A stretch of 56,527 nt of DNA from Nitrospira sp. (GTDB lineage: Bacteria; Nitrospirota; Nitrospiria; Nitrospirales; Nitrospiraceae). The notes below the pieces were generated by a model that saw only the letters and a list, made by a program, of their open reading frames with translations, made no database searches and had not been told where the DNA came from. Where the stretch lies: NCBI GenBank assembly GCA_020846195.1, contig JADLEJ010000057.1, forward strand, positions 1 to 56,527, written 5' to 3'. The translations under genes were made by a program, and so were the position numbers. Of this stretch, positions 25,782-34,220 are shown in pieces. How positions within the stretch are numbered: the first letter of the stretch is position 1; every line of letters starts with the position of its first letter.

Positions 25782-26933
25782 ATGACCGCTGCGCGTAGTG
25801 AAACGGGTGCCGTCACACTGTTGATCGGCACCAGAAAAGGCGCCTTCACACTCAAGAGCGATGCGGGCCGGCGGGCATGGGCACTGTCGGCGCCGATCTT
25901 CCTCGGGCACATCATTCATCACGTCGTGGCCGACCCGCGCGACCGGCGCACGGTCTTGATGGCGGCCAGCACCGGCCATCTCGGCCCGACGATCTTTCGC
26001 TCGACGGATCGCGGCAAGAGCTGGAAAGAATCCTCCGCGCCACCGGCTTTTTCCAAAGCACCCGCCGGACAAACAGGCCGTTCCGTCGGCCATACCTTCT
26101 GGCTGACGCCCTGCCATCCCAACGAACCGAAAGCCTGGTACGCCGGCACCTCCCCGCAAGGACTGTTTCGGTCGGACGACGGCGGGACCACCTGGAAGCC
26201 GTTCTCCTACATCAACGACGACCCGCAATACCGCGAGTGGATGGGCTCGGTCCAGGACGGCACCCCCGACGGACCGAAGCTCCATTCAATCATCGTGGAC
26301 CCGCGCGATCCGCGGCATCTCTACTTCGGCATGTCCGGCGGCGGCATTCATGAATCGACCGACGGCGGCCGCACCTTCGTGCCGCTCATCAAGGGCATGG
26401 AGACGGTCGAGGGATTCGAGGCCTCGGTCGTCACGTATCACGACCCGCACTGCGTCCGGCAATGCCCGAGCAACCCGGACCGCCTCTATCAACAGAACCA
26501 CTGCGGCATCTACCGGATCGACCGGCCGTCCAACGAGTGGGTCCGCATCGGCAAGAACATGCCAAAGACAATCGGCGACGTCGGCTTTCCGATGGTCGTC
26601 CACCCGCGCAACGCCGACATCGCCTGGGTGTTCCCGATGGACGGCACGACGGTCTGGCCGCGCGTCAGCCCAGGCGGCAAACCCGCCGTGTATATGACCA
26701 AGAATGCCGGGAAGCGCTGGGTGCGCCTCGACAAGGGCTTCCCTCGCGCACAGGCCTGGTGGACGGTCAAACGTCAGGCCATGACCCGCGATGCCCACGA
26801 CACCATCGGCCTCTACGTCGGCACGACGCAAGGAGAGATCTGGGCCAGCCGCAACGACGGAGCGAGCTGGGCCTGCATCGCCCGGCATCTGCCGGAAATT
26901 TATTCCGTGGAGGCGGCCTGTTTCGGAACATGA
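25782..26933 (+). CDS. BNR/Asp-box beta-propeller protein (sialidase-like)
   Basis: A 383-residue protein of repeated Asp-box units: S-T-D-R-G-K-S-W, S-D-D-G-G-T-T-W, S-T-D-G-G-R-T-F, T-K-N-A-G-K-R-W and S-R-N-D-G-A-S-W. These indicate a six- or seven-bladed propeller of the VPS10/BNR type. Databases often label it exo-alpha-sialidase, but no Arg triad of a sialidase is evident, so enzyme activity is not supported. There is no signal peptide. Its stop overlaps the ATG of the downstream MoaD/ThiS-like gene. Confidence 0.85.
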   Translation: MTAARSETGAVTLLIGTRKGAFTLKSDAGRRAWALSAPIFLGHIIHHVVADPRDRRTVLMAASTGHLGPTIFRSTDRGKSWKESSAPPAFSKAPAGQTGRSVGHTFWLTPCHPNEPKAWYAGTSPQGLFRSDDGGTTWKPFSYINDDPQYREWMGSVQDGTPDGPKLHSIIVDPRDPRHLYFGMSGGGIHESTDGGRTFVPLIKGMETVEGFEASVVTYHDPHCVRQCPSNPDRLYQQNHCGIYRIDRPSNEWVRIGKNMPKTIGDVGFPMVVHPRNADIAWVFPMDGTTVWPRVSPGGKPAVYMTKNAGKRWVRLDKGFPRAQAWWTVKRQAMTRDAHDTIGLYVGTTQGEIWASRNDGASWACIARHLPEIYSVEAACFGT

Positions 26934-27190
26934 CGGTGCATATTCCCAGCGCGTTGCGTTCCTACAGCGCGCAACAGCGCGACGTCGAGGTAGAGGCCTC
27001 GACCGTCGCCGATGCGCTGGCGGAATTGGATCGCCGGTTTCCCGGCATCCGATTCCGCATCGTTACCGAGCAGGATGCGGTCAGGCCGCACATTCGATTG
27101 TTTGTGAACGAGCGACAAGTTTTTAATTTACACACTCCGCTGCGACACGACGACGAACTCTATATCGTCTGCGCGTTGAGCGGTGGATGA
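26930..27190 (+). CDS. MoaD/ThiS-like ubiquitin-fold protein
   Basis: An 86-residue protein with the beta-grasp profile: M-T-V-H-I-P-S-A-L-R at the start, T-V-A-D-A-L-A-E-L, N-E-R-Q-V, and a C-terminal G-G end (A-L-S-G-G). A terminal Gly-Gly is what MoaD and ThiS need to be activated as acyl-adenylate and thiocarboxylate. The gene overlaps the BNR gene stop by four bases (ATGA). No moaE, thiF/moeB or thiG is in the window, so a sulfur-transfer role would need an activator elsewhere. Confidence 0.9.
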   Translation: MTVHIPSALRSYSAQQRDVEVEASTVADALAELDRRFPGIRFRIVTEQDAVRPHIRLFVNERQVFNLHTPLRHDDELYIVCALSGG

Positions 27191-27206
27191 AGGGAAAGGA
27201 CATTCC

Positions 27207-28064
27207 ATGGCACAACCCAACGCGTCGCAGATCATCGAGGGACAAAAGCAGGACTGGAACCGCGTCGCGGGCGGGTGGGAAAAATGGGACCGCGCGTTCG
27301 ACGAGCAGATGGCGTTTCTGAATCATCGGCTTGTCGCCGACGCCCGCCTTCATGCAGGAATGAACGTCCTGGATCTTGGCTCTGGCACCGGCTACCCGGC
27401 CCTGTTGGGCGCGCAGGTCGTCGAACAAAGCGGCCGCGTCACCGGAATGGATCTGGCCGAGCAGATGCTCGCCGCCGCGGAGCGCAAGGCCACGCGGCTC
27501 GGGCTCGGCAATGTCTCATTCAGAACCGGCGACGTGACGGATCTGCCCTTCGACGCGAATGCCTTCGACGCCGTCACCAGCCGCTTCTGCCTGATGTTCC
27601 TCCCGGAGATCCCGAAGGCCGCCGCGGAGATCGCGCGCGTTCTCAAACCCGGCAGCTGGGTCGCGGCGGCAGTCTGGTCCGCGCCGGAAAAGAATCCTTC
27701 GATCGGGCTTTCCATGGCGGCGATCAAACAAGTGATCGAACTCCCGGCGCCGGATCCGACCGCGCCAGGCATTTTCCGGCTGGCCAAGCCGGGCGAACTG
27801 GCAAGCTTCTTCCAGCAAGCCGGACTCGTCGATGTCACAGATCAGGAATTCCTCGCCGAATGGGTCTACGCCTCGGCGGAGGAGTACTACACCAGCCTGA
27901 TGGAGATCGCCGCGCCGGTCCAAAACCTCATGGCGAAGCTGACCGACGCGCAGAAGCAAGACGTCAAGCAGCGCATCCTCCAAGCCGCATCCAATTACAC
28001 CCGCGCCGGACGCATTGTCTTCCCGATGGCGGTGCGGATGGTTGCAGGACGCAAGCCGGTCTGA
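27207..28064 (+). CDS. Class I SAM-dependent methyltransferase
   Basis: A 285-residue enzyme starting at 27207 after AAAGGA. Motif I is V-L-D-L-G-S-G-T-G-Y near residue 58, followed by G-M-D-L-A, then D-V-T-D-L-P-F and F-D-A-V-T-S-R-F-C-L-M-F, with L-K-P-G-S-W. The pattern fits UbiE/Methyltransf_25-type small-molecule methyltransferases. The acceptor is not predictable. It lies 16 bases after the MoaD-like gene, so probably the same transcript. Confidence 0.9.
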   Translation: MAQPNASQIIEGQKQDWNRVAGGWEKWDRAFDEQMAFLNHRLVADARLHAGMNVLDLGSGTGYPALLGAQVVEQSGRVTGMDLAEQMLAAAERKATRLGLGNVSFRTGDVTDLPFDANAFDAVTSRFCLMFLPEIPKAAAEIARVLKPGSWVAAAVWSAPEKNPSIGLSMAAIKQVIELPAPDPTAPGIFRLAKPGELASFFQQAGLVDVTDQEFLAEWVYASAEEYYTSLMEIAAPVQNLMAKLTDAQKQDVKQRILQAASNYTRAGRIVFPMAVRMVAGRKPV

Positions 28065-28081
28065 GCGCCGAGACTCCGCTC

Positions 28082-28474
28082 ATGACCGCAAGGCACGATG
28101 GCTTTAAGGATTTCGTCCTAGACCAGCTGGCCGATCTTCGCGGACTCACGTGCCGGGCGATGTTCGGCGGATACGGACTGCGGCATCGCGGGATATTCTT
28201 TGGGATCGTTCACAAGGGGCGAGTGTATTTCAAAGTTACACCGGAGACGGTCGCCAACTACACAGAACAGCGCATGAAACCCTTCCGCATCTCCTCGGCA
28301 ATGACACTCCAGACCTACTACGAAGTGCCCACCGATGTGCTTGAAGATGCCGAACAGCTGGCCATCTGGGCAGAGACCGCCAGCGCCGCACAACTCTCTC
28401 GTCCGGCGAGAACGCGAACGGCGGCAACTGCCCGCCGTTCGCGCGCCGCTCAGAAATCCAGTCCCCGTTCATAA
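28082..28474 (+). CDS. TfoX N-terminal domain protein
   Basis: A 130-residue protein with the TfoX_N signature (D-L-R-G-L-T-C-R-A-M-F-G-G-Y-G-L) and F-F-G-I-V-H-K-G-R-V-Y-F-K. Only the N-terminal domain is present; the C-terminal half of classical TfoX/Sxy is missing and the tail is a basic low-complexity stretch. Such short members are common in these small-domain clusters and are not known to control competence. Confidence 0.85.
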   Translation: MTARHDGFKDFVLDQLADLRGLTCRAMFGGYGLRHRGIFFGIVHKGRVYFKVTPETVANYTEQRMKPFRISSAMTLQTYYEVPTDVLEDAEQLAIWAETASAAQLSRPARTRTAATARRSRAAQKSSPRS

Positions 28475-28527
28475 CTATCTGCCACCGCCCCATAGCAGCT
28501 GCCTCAATAGGAACTTATAATGGCCTC

Positions 28528-29076
28528 ATGCTACATCACCATCGGGCATCCATACCAATACACCGAACAGGGGAAATCCCGCGAACCATCACAATCCATC
28601 GTTCGTTGCCGATGATGGCCCTCACGGCTCTCCTGCTTATCGGCGCCGCCTTCGGAGCGGAGCCGACTTCCGCGCCTCTGCTCTGGCGTGCAATTTCGCC
28701 GTCCAGCATTGCTGACCAGCCCCTGCCTCCCAAGAAACCCTGGATGCTCCGCGAGCAGTACATTACATTCGATGAGACGTTGCTACGCATTTTGAAAGAT
28801 GCCGCGGCCAGACCGCATCCGCCGGTCGCCGTCGAACTCTTCGATGCCGGGCGGTATGAGCTGGACATCCTGTCCACCCTCGCGCGCAGCAACGACACCA
28901 GCTTCATCCGGGGACAGTTCAAACCGCCTGCCCAGGGCGACTTCTTACTCGTGCTCAACGGCGCCGCCGTCACCGGCACCTTCCACCCAGGCCCGCGCGT
29001 CTTCAAAATCGAACCGCTCGGCAACGGCCGGCACCGCGTAATCGAAATCGATCCAGAGCAAGAGCCGAAAGAATAG
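28528..29076 (+). CDS. Exported hypothetical protein
   Basis: A 182-residue open frame; a hydrophobic segment near residues 28-45 ends A-A-F-G-A, consistent with a signal peptide if translation starts at the ATG at 28612 rather than 28528. The mature part holds a proline-rich stretch and a beta-rich C-terminus. No family recognised. It is the last gene before the 200-base gap preceding the globin-P460 gene. Confidence 0.5.
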   Translation: MLHHHRASIPIHRTGEIPRTITIHRSLPMMALTALLLIGAAFGAEPTSAPLLWRAISPSSIADQPLPPKKPWMLREQYITFDETLLRILKDAAARPHPPVAVELFDAGRYELDILSTLARSNDTSFIRGQFKPPAQGDFLLVLNGAAVTGTFHPGPRVFKIEPLGNGRHRVIEIDPEQEPKE

Positions 29077-29278
29077 CGAGGCCTGTGGACTTTACGGGCT
29101 TCGCTTGAGTTTGGATGCCCCGCCGCACTGAGAATTTCTGATTCATCCGCCTTCCGACACTCTTTGCTAAAAAGCAATCCATCGACACATCCGCTTGTTT
29201 CATTTCGCCGTAAGACAAGGCGACAGAACAGCGAATTGCTCAGACCCCCTACTTTTTCAACTACGGAGGAGACCTGCC

Positions 29279-30196
29279 ATGAGACCATCGACCGCATCCT
29301 ATCTCGCCATCGGCGGATTGCTGCTGACGCTCAGCGGTTGCAATACCGTGACCTCGCCGGGCGGCACAATGGCAACCGATAAGTCGCTGTACGACCGGCT
29401 GGGCGGGAAAGCCGCGATCGCCGCCGTTGTGGAGGATTTTGTCGGACGAGTGGCCGCCGATAACCGGATTAACGGCAAGTTTGCGAACGCCAACATTCCC
29501 CGCTTAAAGTCCATGCTCGTTGAACAGATCTGCCAGGCCTCCGGCGGACCCTGCACGTACACCGGTCGCGACATGAAAACCACCCATGCCGGCATGGGCA
29601 TCGCCGGAGACGAATTCGATGCGCTGGTCGGCGACCTCGTCGCCACACTCAATAAATTCAACGTCGGGGAACGGGAAAAAACTGAATTGCTGGGCGCGCT
29701 CGGCCCGATGAAGAAAGATATCGTCACGTCTCCCATGGCCGGCCCTGACGGCACGCTGCCGCTGCCGGCCGATTACAAATCCTGGCCGAAGTTTCTGACG
29801 GACATTCCCAAAGGCGAGGCGAAACAGGTGCGCGACATCTACATCAATCCCGCCGGCGCACGGACGTCGGCCGGGCAGAACTTCCCCAACGGCACGGTCA
29901 TGGTGATGGAAATCTATAAGGCCAAGATGGACGGCGACAAACTGATGACCGGCATGGACGGCAAACCGATGAAAGGCGACCTCGCCAAGGTCTTTGTGAT
30001 GGGCAAGGAGCAGGGCTGGGGAGACAAACTGCCGGAGAATCTTAAGAACGGCGATTGGGCCTATGCCGCCTACGATGCCTCCAGCAAACCGCTGATGGAA
30101 GATTTCACCAAATGCCGCGCCTGCCATACGCCGCTGGCACAGAAAGATTTCGTCCACCGCTACGATGAGTATTTCCAGACGAGAGGGCGGATGTAG
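29279..30196 (+). CDS. Lipoprotein fusing truncated haemoglobin and cytochrome P460
   Basis: A 305-residue protein starting at 29279 after GGAGGAG. Residues 1-21 carry a lipobox (T-L-S-G-C), so it is membrane-anchored on the periplasmic side. Residues ~34-160 form a group 1 truncated haemoglobin: L-Y-D-R-L-G-G-K-A-A-I, then H-A-G-M-G-I with the candidate proximal His. Residues ~165-300 match cytochrome P460/c'-beta: W-P-K-F-L, N-x-A-G near the middle, and one haem c site C-R-A-C-H near residue 281. Globins of this class bind or oxidise NO, and P460 enzymes oxidise hydroxylamine or NO. A single protein for both suggests NO or hydroxylamine handling in the periplasm; this is inferred. It is convergent with the restriction gene. 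Confidence 0.85.
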   Translation: MRPSTASYLAIGGLLLTLSGCNTVTSPGGTMATDKSLYDRLGGKAAIAAVVEDFVGRVAADNRINGKFANANIPRLKSMLVEQICQASGGPCTYTGRDMKTTHAGMGIAGDEFDALVGDLVATLNKFNVGEREKTELLGALGPMKKDIVTSPMAGPDGTLPLPADYKSWPKFLTDIPKGEAKQVRDIYINPAGARTSAGQNFPNGTVMVMEIYKAKMDGDKLMTGMDGKPMKGDLAKVFVMGKEQGWGDKLPENLKNGDWAYAAYDASSKPLMEDFTKCRACHTPLAQKDFVHRYDEYFQTRGRM

Positions 30197-30205
30197 GCTT
30201 CATTG

Positions 30206-30232
30206 GCGGGAGCTGCTCCACGCAGCTCCCGC
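30206..30232. terminator. Hairpin between convergent genes
   Basis: GCGGGAGCTG (30206-30215) pairs with CAGCTCCCGC (30223-30232), a perfect 10-pair stem with a 7-base loop, directly after the globin-P460 stop and before the restriction gene stop at 30271. There is no T-run; a terminator role is inferred. Confidence 0.5.
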
Positions 30233-30270
30233 TGCGAGACATACCCCCCTCGGCCCATGACTCACGTTGC

Positions 30271-31227
30271 CTAAGGACCGTACGGACCCAGAAAACGCGC
30301 GCCATTGAAGTGAATCAGGTGAGACGGCGCATCTGCGACCCATACCTCCGCTTCCCATGCAAGGTCCCCAAGATAGCGGCTCATGATGGCCCGATTCGGA
30401 AACGCGGTGACATACACCAGTCCAGCGGTTGACTTGGCAAAGAGCTTGGCAAGCTCCGCGTGCCGCTTCCCATCGACCGGTCCATGGCTGGTAACCGACT
30501 CAACCAATAGCAACCAGTTCTTCTCCGTGTAGTGCAGCACCACATCTGGCATCTTGCCGTGTACCTCCACATCAACACCCAACTCGGCCAGCAAATGGGC
30601 ATCAAAGTATCCCCACTTGTCACCCGTATCTCCTGCATAAACCAACACGCTATCCGGGGCAAAGCGTGGAGCGAAGTCCTCGATGACGGCCCGGATCAGC
30701 TCACTATGTTCACCTGGGCTGAGAGTAATCGCTTTCCCCTGTGCGATTCTCACCGGAATGCGATGTTGCTCGCGCGCCTTGGCATAGCGCGAGACCAGCG
30801 TCTCGCGTTCGGCCAGATAACTCGTTAAGGCGTCATGCCACGCTGGTGTACCAAAGGTGCGCAGCAAAGAAAGAGCATCCGGCCCGATCTGATAAACCGC
30901 TTTGGGGCTATTCACAGGGCGGTTGGGTTGGTCCGGGTTATACAGCGCGATGCCAGCCTCGCAGAACTGATGCATGGTCTGGCGGCGGACCGTCTCTCGC
31001 GTATTCGGTGCATAGTCCTTGTCGTAGTGCTGACGGACCCACTCCATGATAGGGGTAATGCCAATGAGTGGGTTCGCCGATTTCGACCACGGCTTTCCTG
31101 GTGTAAGGTTGAGTAACGCCAGCAGGCAGATCGCCGAACGCTCGTTCTGTTGGGCACGAGGCAGCCCGAGCGACGCAAGAATCTGATGCGCAGCTTTGAG
31201 GTGGCGGTCCTGTTTACTTGCGGTCAT
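30271..31227 (-). CDS. Type II restriction endonuclease, PstI/BsuBI family
   Basis: A 318-residue protein starting at 31227 with an ATGA overlap on the methyltransferase stop. The C-terminal part carries K-M-P-D-V-V followed by L-V-E-S-V-T-S-H-G-P-V and K-R-H-A-E-L, matching the PD-(D/E)xK-type centre of PstI/BsuBI enzymes. Residues 1-~180 include a helical DNA-binding region. If specificity matches the family it cuts CTGCAG; sites of that sequence exist in this window. Confidence 0.88.
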   Translation of the reverse strand: MTASKQDRHLKAAHQILASLGLPRAQQNERSAICLLALLNLTPGKPWSKSANPLIGITPIMEWVRQHYDKDYAPNTRETVRRQTMHQFCEAGIALYNPDQPNRPVNSPKAVYQIGPDALSLLRTFGTPAWHDALTSYLAERETLVSRYAKAREQHRIPVRIAQGKAITLSPGEHSELIRAVIEDFAPRFAPDSVLVYAGDTGDKWGYFDAHLLAELGVDVEVHGKMPDVVLHYTEKNWLLLVESVTSHGPVDGKRHAELAKLFAKSTAGLVYVTAFPNRAIMSRYLGDLAWEAEVWVADAPSHLIHFNGARFLGPYGP

Positions 31228-32705
31228 GCAGCCACGACTCCAAACTGATCGTCGATCATGCGTTGCGTGAGATCTTTCCGTTGCATAGCCCATTCGCCCA
31301 ACTCTATGAGGACATCGCGATTGGGGTATTTCATGCGTATCAGATCGGTCGCATTGACCTGGGTATGGCCATTGAAACGGCGGAAGGCCTCGTCAACGGC
31401 GGTCGTATTCAGGAACACCGCCAACCCATGCACCAATGCCTTGGGCAAGCCACGCCTGTTGTCGTGAAACACGTTGAGATGATTCTCGAAACCGAGAACG
31501 GACATGCCGCCAAAGGTGCTGGGCTCGATGACGCTGGCCACGATCCGGCGCGTTTCTTCTTTGGATGAAAAGCGCCGCACCACACAGTAGTAGCCCATCG
31601 GGTACAACCACTTTTCAGTGTCAGGATTGCGTTCGATTGCGTTTGGCTTCTTCATGCCCTCAATAGGCCATGTCATCTCGCCTCTAGAGAAATGACCGGG
31701 ATAGAGCAACGGGACGGTACCTAACCCGGGCATGGTCCGCAGATGCTCCTTGAGCCTGAAATCGACCACTGGCCCGGTCGATACCTTAATGCCAAGATCG
31801 GCCAACATATAGCGAATTGAAGGAGACCGCTCAATCACACTCGGCTCAGGCGACATGGGCACATGAATAAACCGCTCTGAGTCTCCTGAGGATACAATCC
31901 GCTCGAACGCATATTCATAACTAGCAAAGTCTGAAAATGTATCGTCGGTCGAAGTCGAGACAATGACCGGTCCCTGCAGCCCACCCCGCTCAAGGCGGAC
32001 AATGATATTTTCCTGAAGGACTGCATCGTCCTTGAATGCCTTGCTGCGGGACTCAAACAGATGCATGTGTCGAATGGCAGCACGCTCAAGTAGAAAGTCA
32101 CGGAATGGCCGGTAATACGGTCCATTGCAAAAGCTGCGCGGGATGATCGCCACGATTTGCCCGCCAGGCGCGGCTTGCGCCACAGTCAGTGCCACAAAGG
32201 CCGAATAGAGGTTGACGGTCTCGATACCAATCCGACGCAGGGCCAGCCGGTGCGCTGAATCGCTGTTTATCTTCTTGTACGGTGGGTTAAGAATGGCATG
32301 GCTATACTGCGGATGCGATTTTGCAAACAAACCCTCAGACAGGGCATCGACGGCGGTGTGGATAAAATCGTCACCGCATATCTTGGCGGAAAACTCGCCG
32401 CGGCGATACTTCGACAATGTCTGACTCAACTGCGCATGCAAAGAGCCGTCGATTTCAAACGCATCAAGCTCTACGCGTTGAAAGCGAAAGCCCCCAGAAT
32501 GCCACCGCTCTAGAAAGGCCGCCGTCAGCGAGCCAATACCAGCACCGGCATCAAGCAAGCGGCAATGACCGCCTGCAGGAGGAAAAAGACCAGCCATAAA
32601 GGCCGCAATCCTTGCAGGCGTCAAGAACTGACCGAATTGCGATTTTTTATTCGCAGCTGTGGCCTTGGATAGCCGCAACCTAGCTTGTTCGACCTCTGCC
32701 AGCAC
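31224..32705 (-). CDS. Adenine-N6 DNA methyltransferase, PstI/BsuBI family
   Basis: A 493-residue enzyme. Motif I is L-L-D-A-G-A-G-I-G-S near residue 50, motif IV N-P-P-Y near residue 140, and a conserved Q-F-L-T-P motif precedes motif I, the order of gamma-class N6-adenine methyltransferases. It is paired with the restriction gene. The region appears AT-richer than flanking genes, consistent with horizontal gain. The start is the first ATG at 32705. Confidence 0.9.
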   Translation of the reverse strand: MLAEVEQARLRLSKATAANKKSQFGQFLTPARIAAFMAGLFPPAGGHCRLLDAGAGIGSLTAAFLERWHSGGFRFQRVELDAFEIDGSLHAQLSQTLSKYRRGEFSAKICGDDFIHTAVDALSEGLFAKSHPQYSHAILNPPYKKINSDSAHRLALRRIGIETVNLYSAFVALTVAQAAPGGQIVAIIPRSFCNGPYYRPFRDFLLERAAIRHMHLFESRSKAFKDDAVLQENIIVRLERGGLQGPVIVSTSTDDTFSDFASYEYAFERIVSSGDSERFIHVPMSPEPSVIERSPSIRYMLADLGIKVSTGPVVDFRLKEHLRTMPGLGTVPLLYPGHFSRGEMTWPIEGMKKPNAIERNPDTEKWLYPMGYYCVVRRFSSKEETRRIVASVIEPSTFGGMSVLGFENHLNVFHDNRRGLPKALVHGLAVFLNTTAVDEAFRRFNGHTQVNATDLIRMKYPNRDVLIELGEWAMQRKDLTQRMIDDQFGVVAA

Positions 32706-33024
32706 TCATCGTCTCCCGTGATAAGCGTGAGCACCGTTGGGGATGATCCACATGAGAGCCAAATCGTCGATTTTATCCGTTCAATAGGCCCACCGGTCTG
32801 TGAACCATACGCCATGACCATCGCCCTTTCAATACGGTGGAACGATCAGGCTGCCACACCAACGGCAAGGCTACCCTTCCCCCTTCCTAGCCGGGCCTCT
32901 TGCACGCTTTCAACCAAGCCCCAACAACCATCTAATCCTCCGACAATATGCCGATTGACCGGACGCACGAAGGGTTGGTACATACAACCCTATCGATAGG
33001 TAACCAGCTCATCATGAGGCCGTT
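32706..33024. other. Intergenic region between the R-M pair and arsM (319 nt)
   Basis: This divergent gap should hold promoters for the methylase and for arsM. Open frames in it look random. The arsM-proximal end carries the promoter and palindrome annotated separately. No integrase, tRNA or direct-repeat boundary for the R-M pair is seen. Confidence 0.4.
32955..33000 (+). promoter_or_regulatory. Candidate arsM promoter with palindrome
   Basis: TTGACC (32955-32960) stands about 18 bases before TACATA. It overlaps GGGTTG (32972-32977)/CAACCC (32985-32990) and a perfect 12-base palindrome CCTATCGATAGG (32989-33000), 24 bases upstream of the arsM ATG. The palindrome is a plausible operator, for example for an ArsR-type repressor, but no arsR lies nearby. 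Confidence 0.35.
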
Positions 33025-34212
33025 ATGCCGATAGACGAAATCGAGAAAAAAGTCAGCGACCGTTATGCCAAAGCCGCCAGCACGGGCGAGCAGATGTGCT
33101 GCCCGACCAGCTATGACATGGCAAATCTCAAATCTTTCATCCCCGAAGAGGTCCTCAAGATTTCGTATGGGTGCGGGACGCCGGCCGGCCTGAATACGGT
33201 GAGCGCCGGCGAGACAGTCCTGGACATCGGATCGGGCGGCGGGATCGACTGTTTCGAGGCTTCGCGTCTCGTCGGTCCGACAGGGCAGGTCATCGGCATC
33301 GACATGACCGATACGATGCTGGAGATCGCGCGGAAGAATGCCATGGTCGTCGCGACCAATCTGGGCTATCCCGCGTCGAATGTGGAGTTTCGCAAAGGGA
33401 TGGCCGACGCGATGCCGGTCGCCGACAACCAGATCGATCTAATCATCTCCAACTGCGTGATCAACCTGGCTCCCGACAAGCGGAAGGTCTTTCGCGAGAT
33501 GTTCCGCGTGGCAAAACCAGGAGGCCGATTTACCATCTCTGACATTGTGGCGGATCACGCGGTGCCGCAGTACCTAGTTCACGATGCTGAGAAATGGGGC
33601 GACTGTTTATCCGGCGCCCTGACGCTGACCGACTACATGGCCGGAATGACCGACGCCGGCTTTGTCGGCCTGCATCTGATCAAGTCGTCCCCCTGGCAAC
33701 AGATCGACGGCATCCACTTCTTCTCCGTCACCCTCACCGGTTACAAACTTCCAGCTGACGCCCCAGCACGCCCCGCACGCTACGCCACCTTGCGCGGCCC
33801 TTTCAGCCGAGTGATCGATGAACGCGGCACCACGTATATGCGCGGCATTCCGCAACCGCTTACGCCGGACCTCGCGCTGTTGCTGAGACAACCGCCCTTT
33901 GCGCCGCTGTTTGTTTTATCCGATGCCCCCTTGTGGCTGAACCGTGAGGATCCTCGATGGACAGCGGTATTTCCTGAGCAGGTCCCTTGCACATGGAAAG
34001 GCGATTACGCGCTGCTGGCTGGCCCGTTTCTGGAAGCCCACGATGACGACTCCCACATCTATCGGCGCGGCGAGCCGCTGGAAGTGTGCTCCAAGACGCT
34101 GGCCGTCCTCCAAGCAGAAGGCTATGCGCCGCACTTTGCGATACTCAATCGCGCCAGCCAGCCTGTAGGCGGCGATGCGGTGAATTGCGCGCCGACAGGC
34201 GGGTGCTGCTGA
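33025..34212 (+). CDS. arsM: Arsenite S-adenosylmethionine methyltransferase (long form)
   Basis: A 395-residue enzyme. Residues ~15-260 match ArsM: Y-G-C-G near residue 50, SAM motif V-L-D-I-G-S-G-G-G-I-D-C-F, a Cys in I-S-N-C-V-I-N-L-A-P-D-K, and a Cys in W-G-D-C-L-S-G-A-L. These are the three arsenic-binding Cys of the family, plus E-Q-M-C-C-P-T. Residues ~265-395 form an extra domain not in short ArsM proteins, ending in a Cys-rich C-A-P-T-G-G-C-C tail. It methylates As(III) with SAM. The adjacent arsS indicates the arsenosugar pathway. Confidence 0.9.
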   Translation: MPIDEIEKKVSDRYAKAASTGEQMCCPTSYDMANLKSFIPEEVLKISYGCGTPAGLNTVSAGETVLDIGSGGGIDCFEASRLVGPTGQVIGIDMTDTMLEIARKNAMVVATNLGYPASNVEFRKGMADAMPVADNQIDLIISNCVINLAPDKRKVFREMFRVAKPGGRFTISDIVADHAVPQYLVHDAEKWGDCLSGALTLTDYMAGMTDAGFVGLHLIKSSPWQQIDGIHFFSVTLTGYKLPADAPARPARYATLRGPFSRVIDERGTTYMRGIPQPLTPDLALLLRQPPFAPLFVLSDAPLWLNREDPRWTAVFPEQVPCTWKGDYALLAGPFLEAHDDDSHIYRRGEPLEVCSKTLAVLQAEGYAPHFAILNRASQPVGGDAVNCAPTGGCC

Positions 34213-34220
34213 AAACACCC

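Noticed and set aside
25782..26933. Reading the BNR protein as an active sialidase
   Set aside because: Asp boxes are present but the catalytic Arg triad and Tyr/Glu of sialidases could not be identified.
27275..28081. N-terminal extension of the TfoX gene covering the methyltransferase gene
   Set aside because: Shadow frame of the methyltransferase; TfoX similarity begins at the ATG at 28082.
30271..32705. Strong avoidance of CTGCAG as evidence for an active PstI-like enzyme
   Set aside because: At least four CTGCAG sites are visible in the window, so no avoidance can be claimed without a count.
32685..32999. 104-residue frame between the methylase and arsM
   Set aside because: Ser/Pro-rich with no motif and overlaps the methylase 5' end and arsM promoter region.
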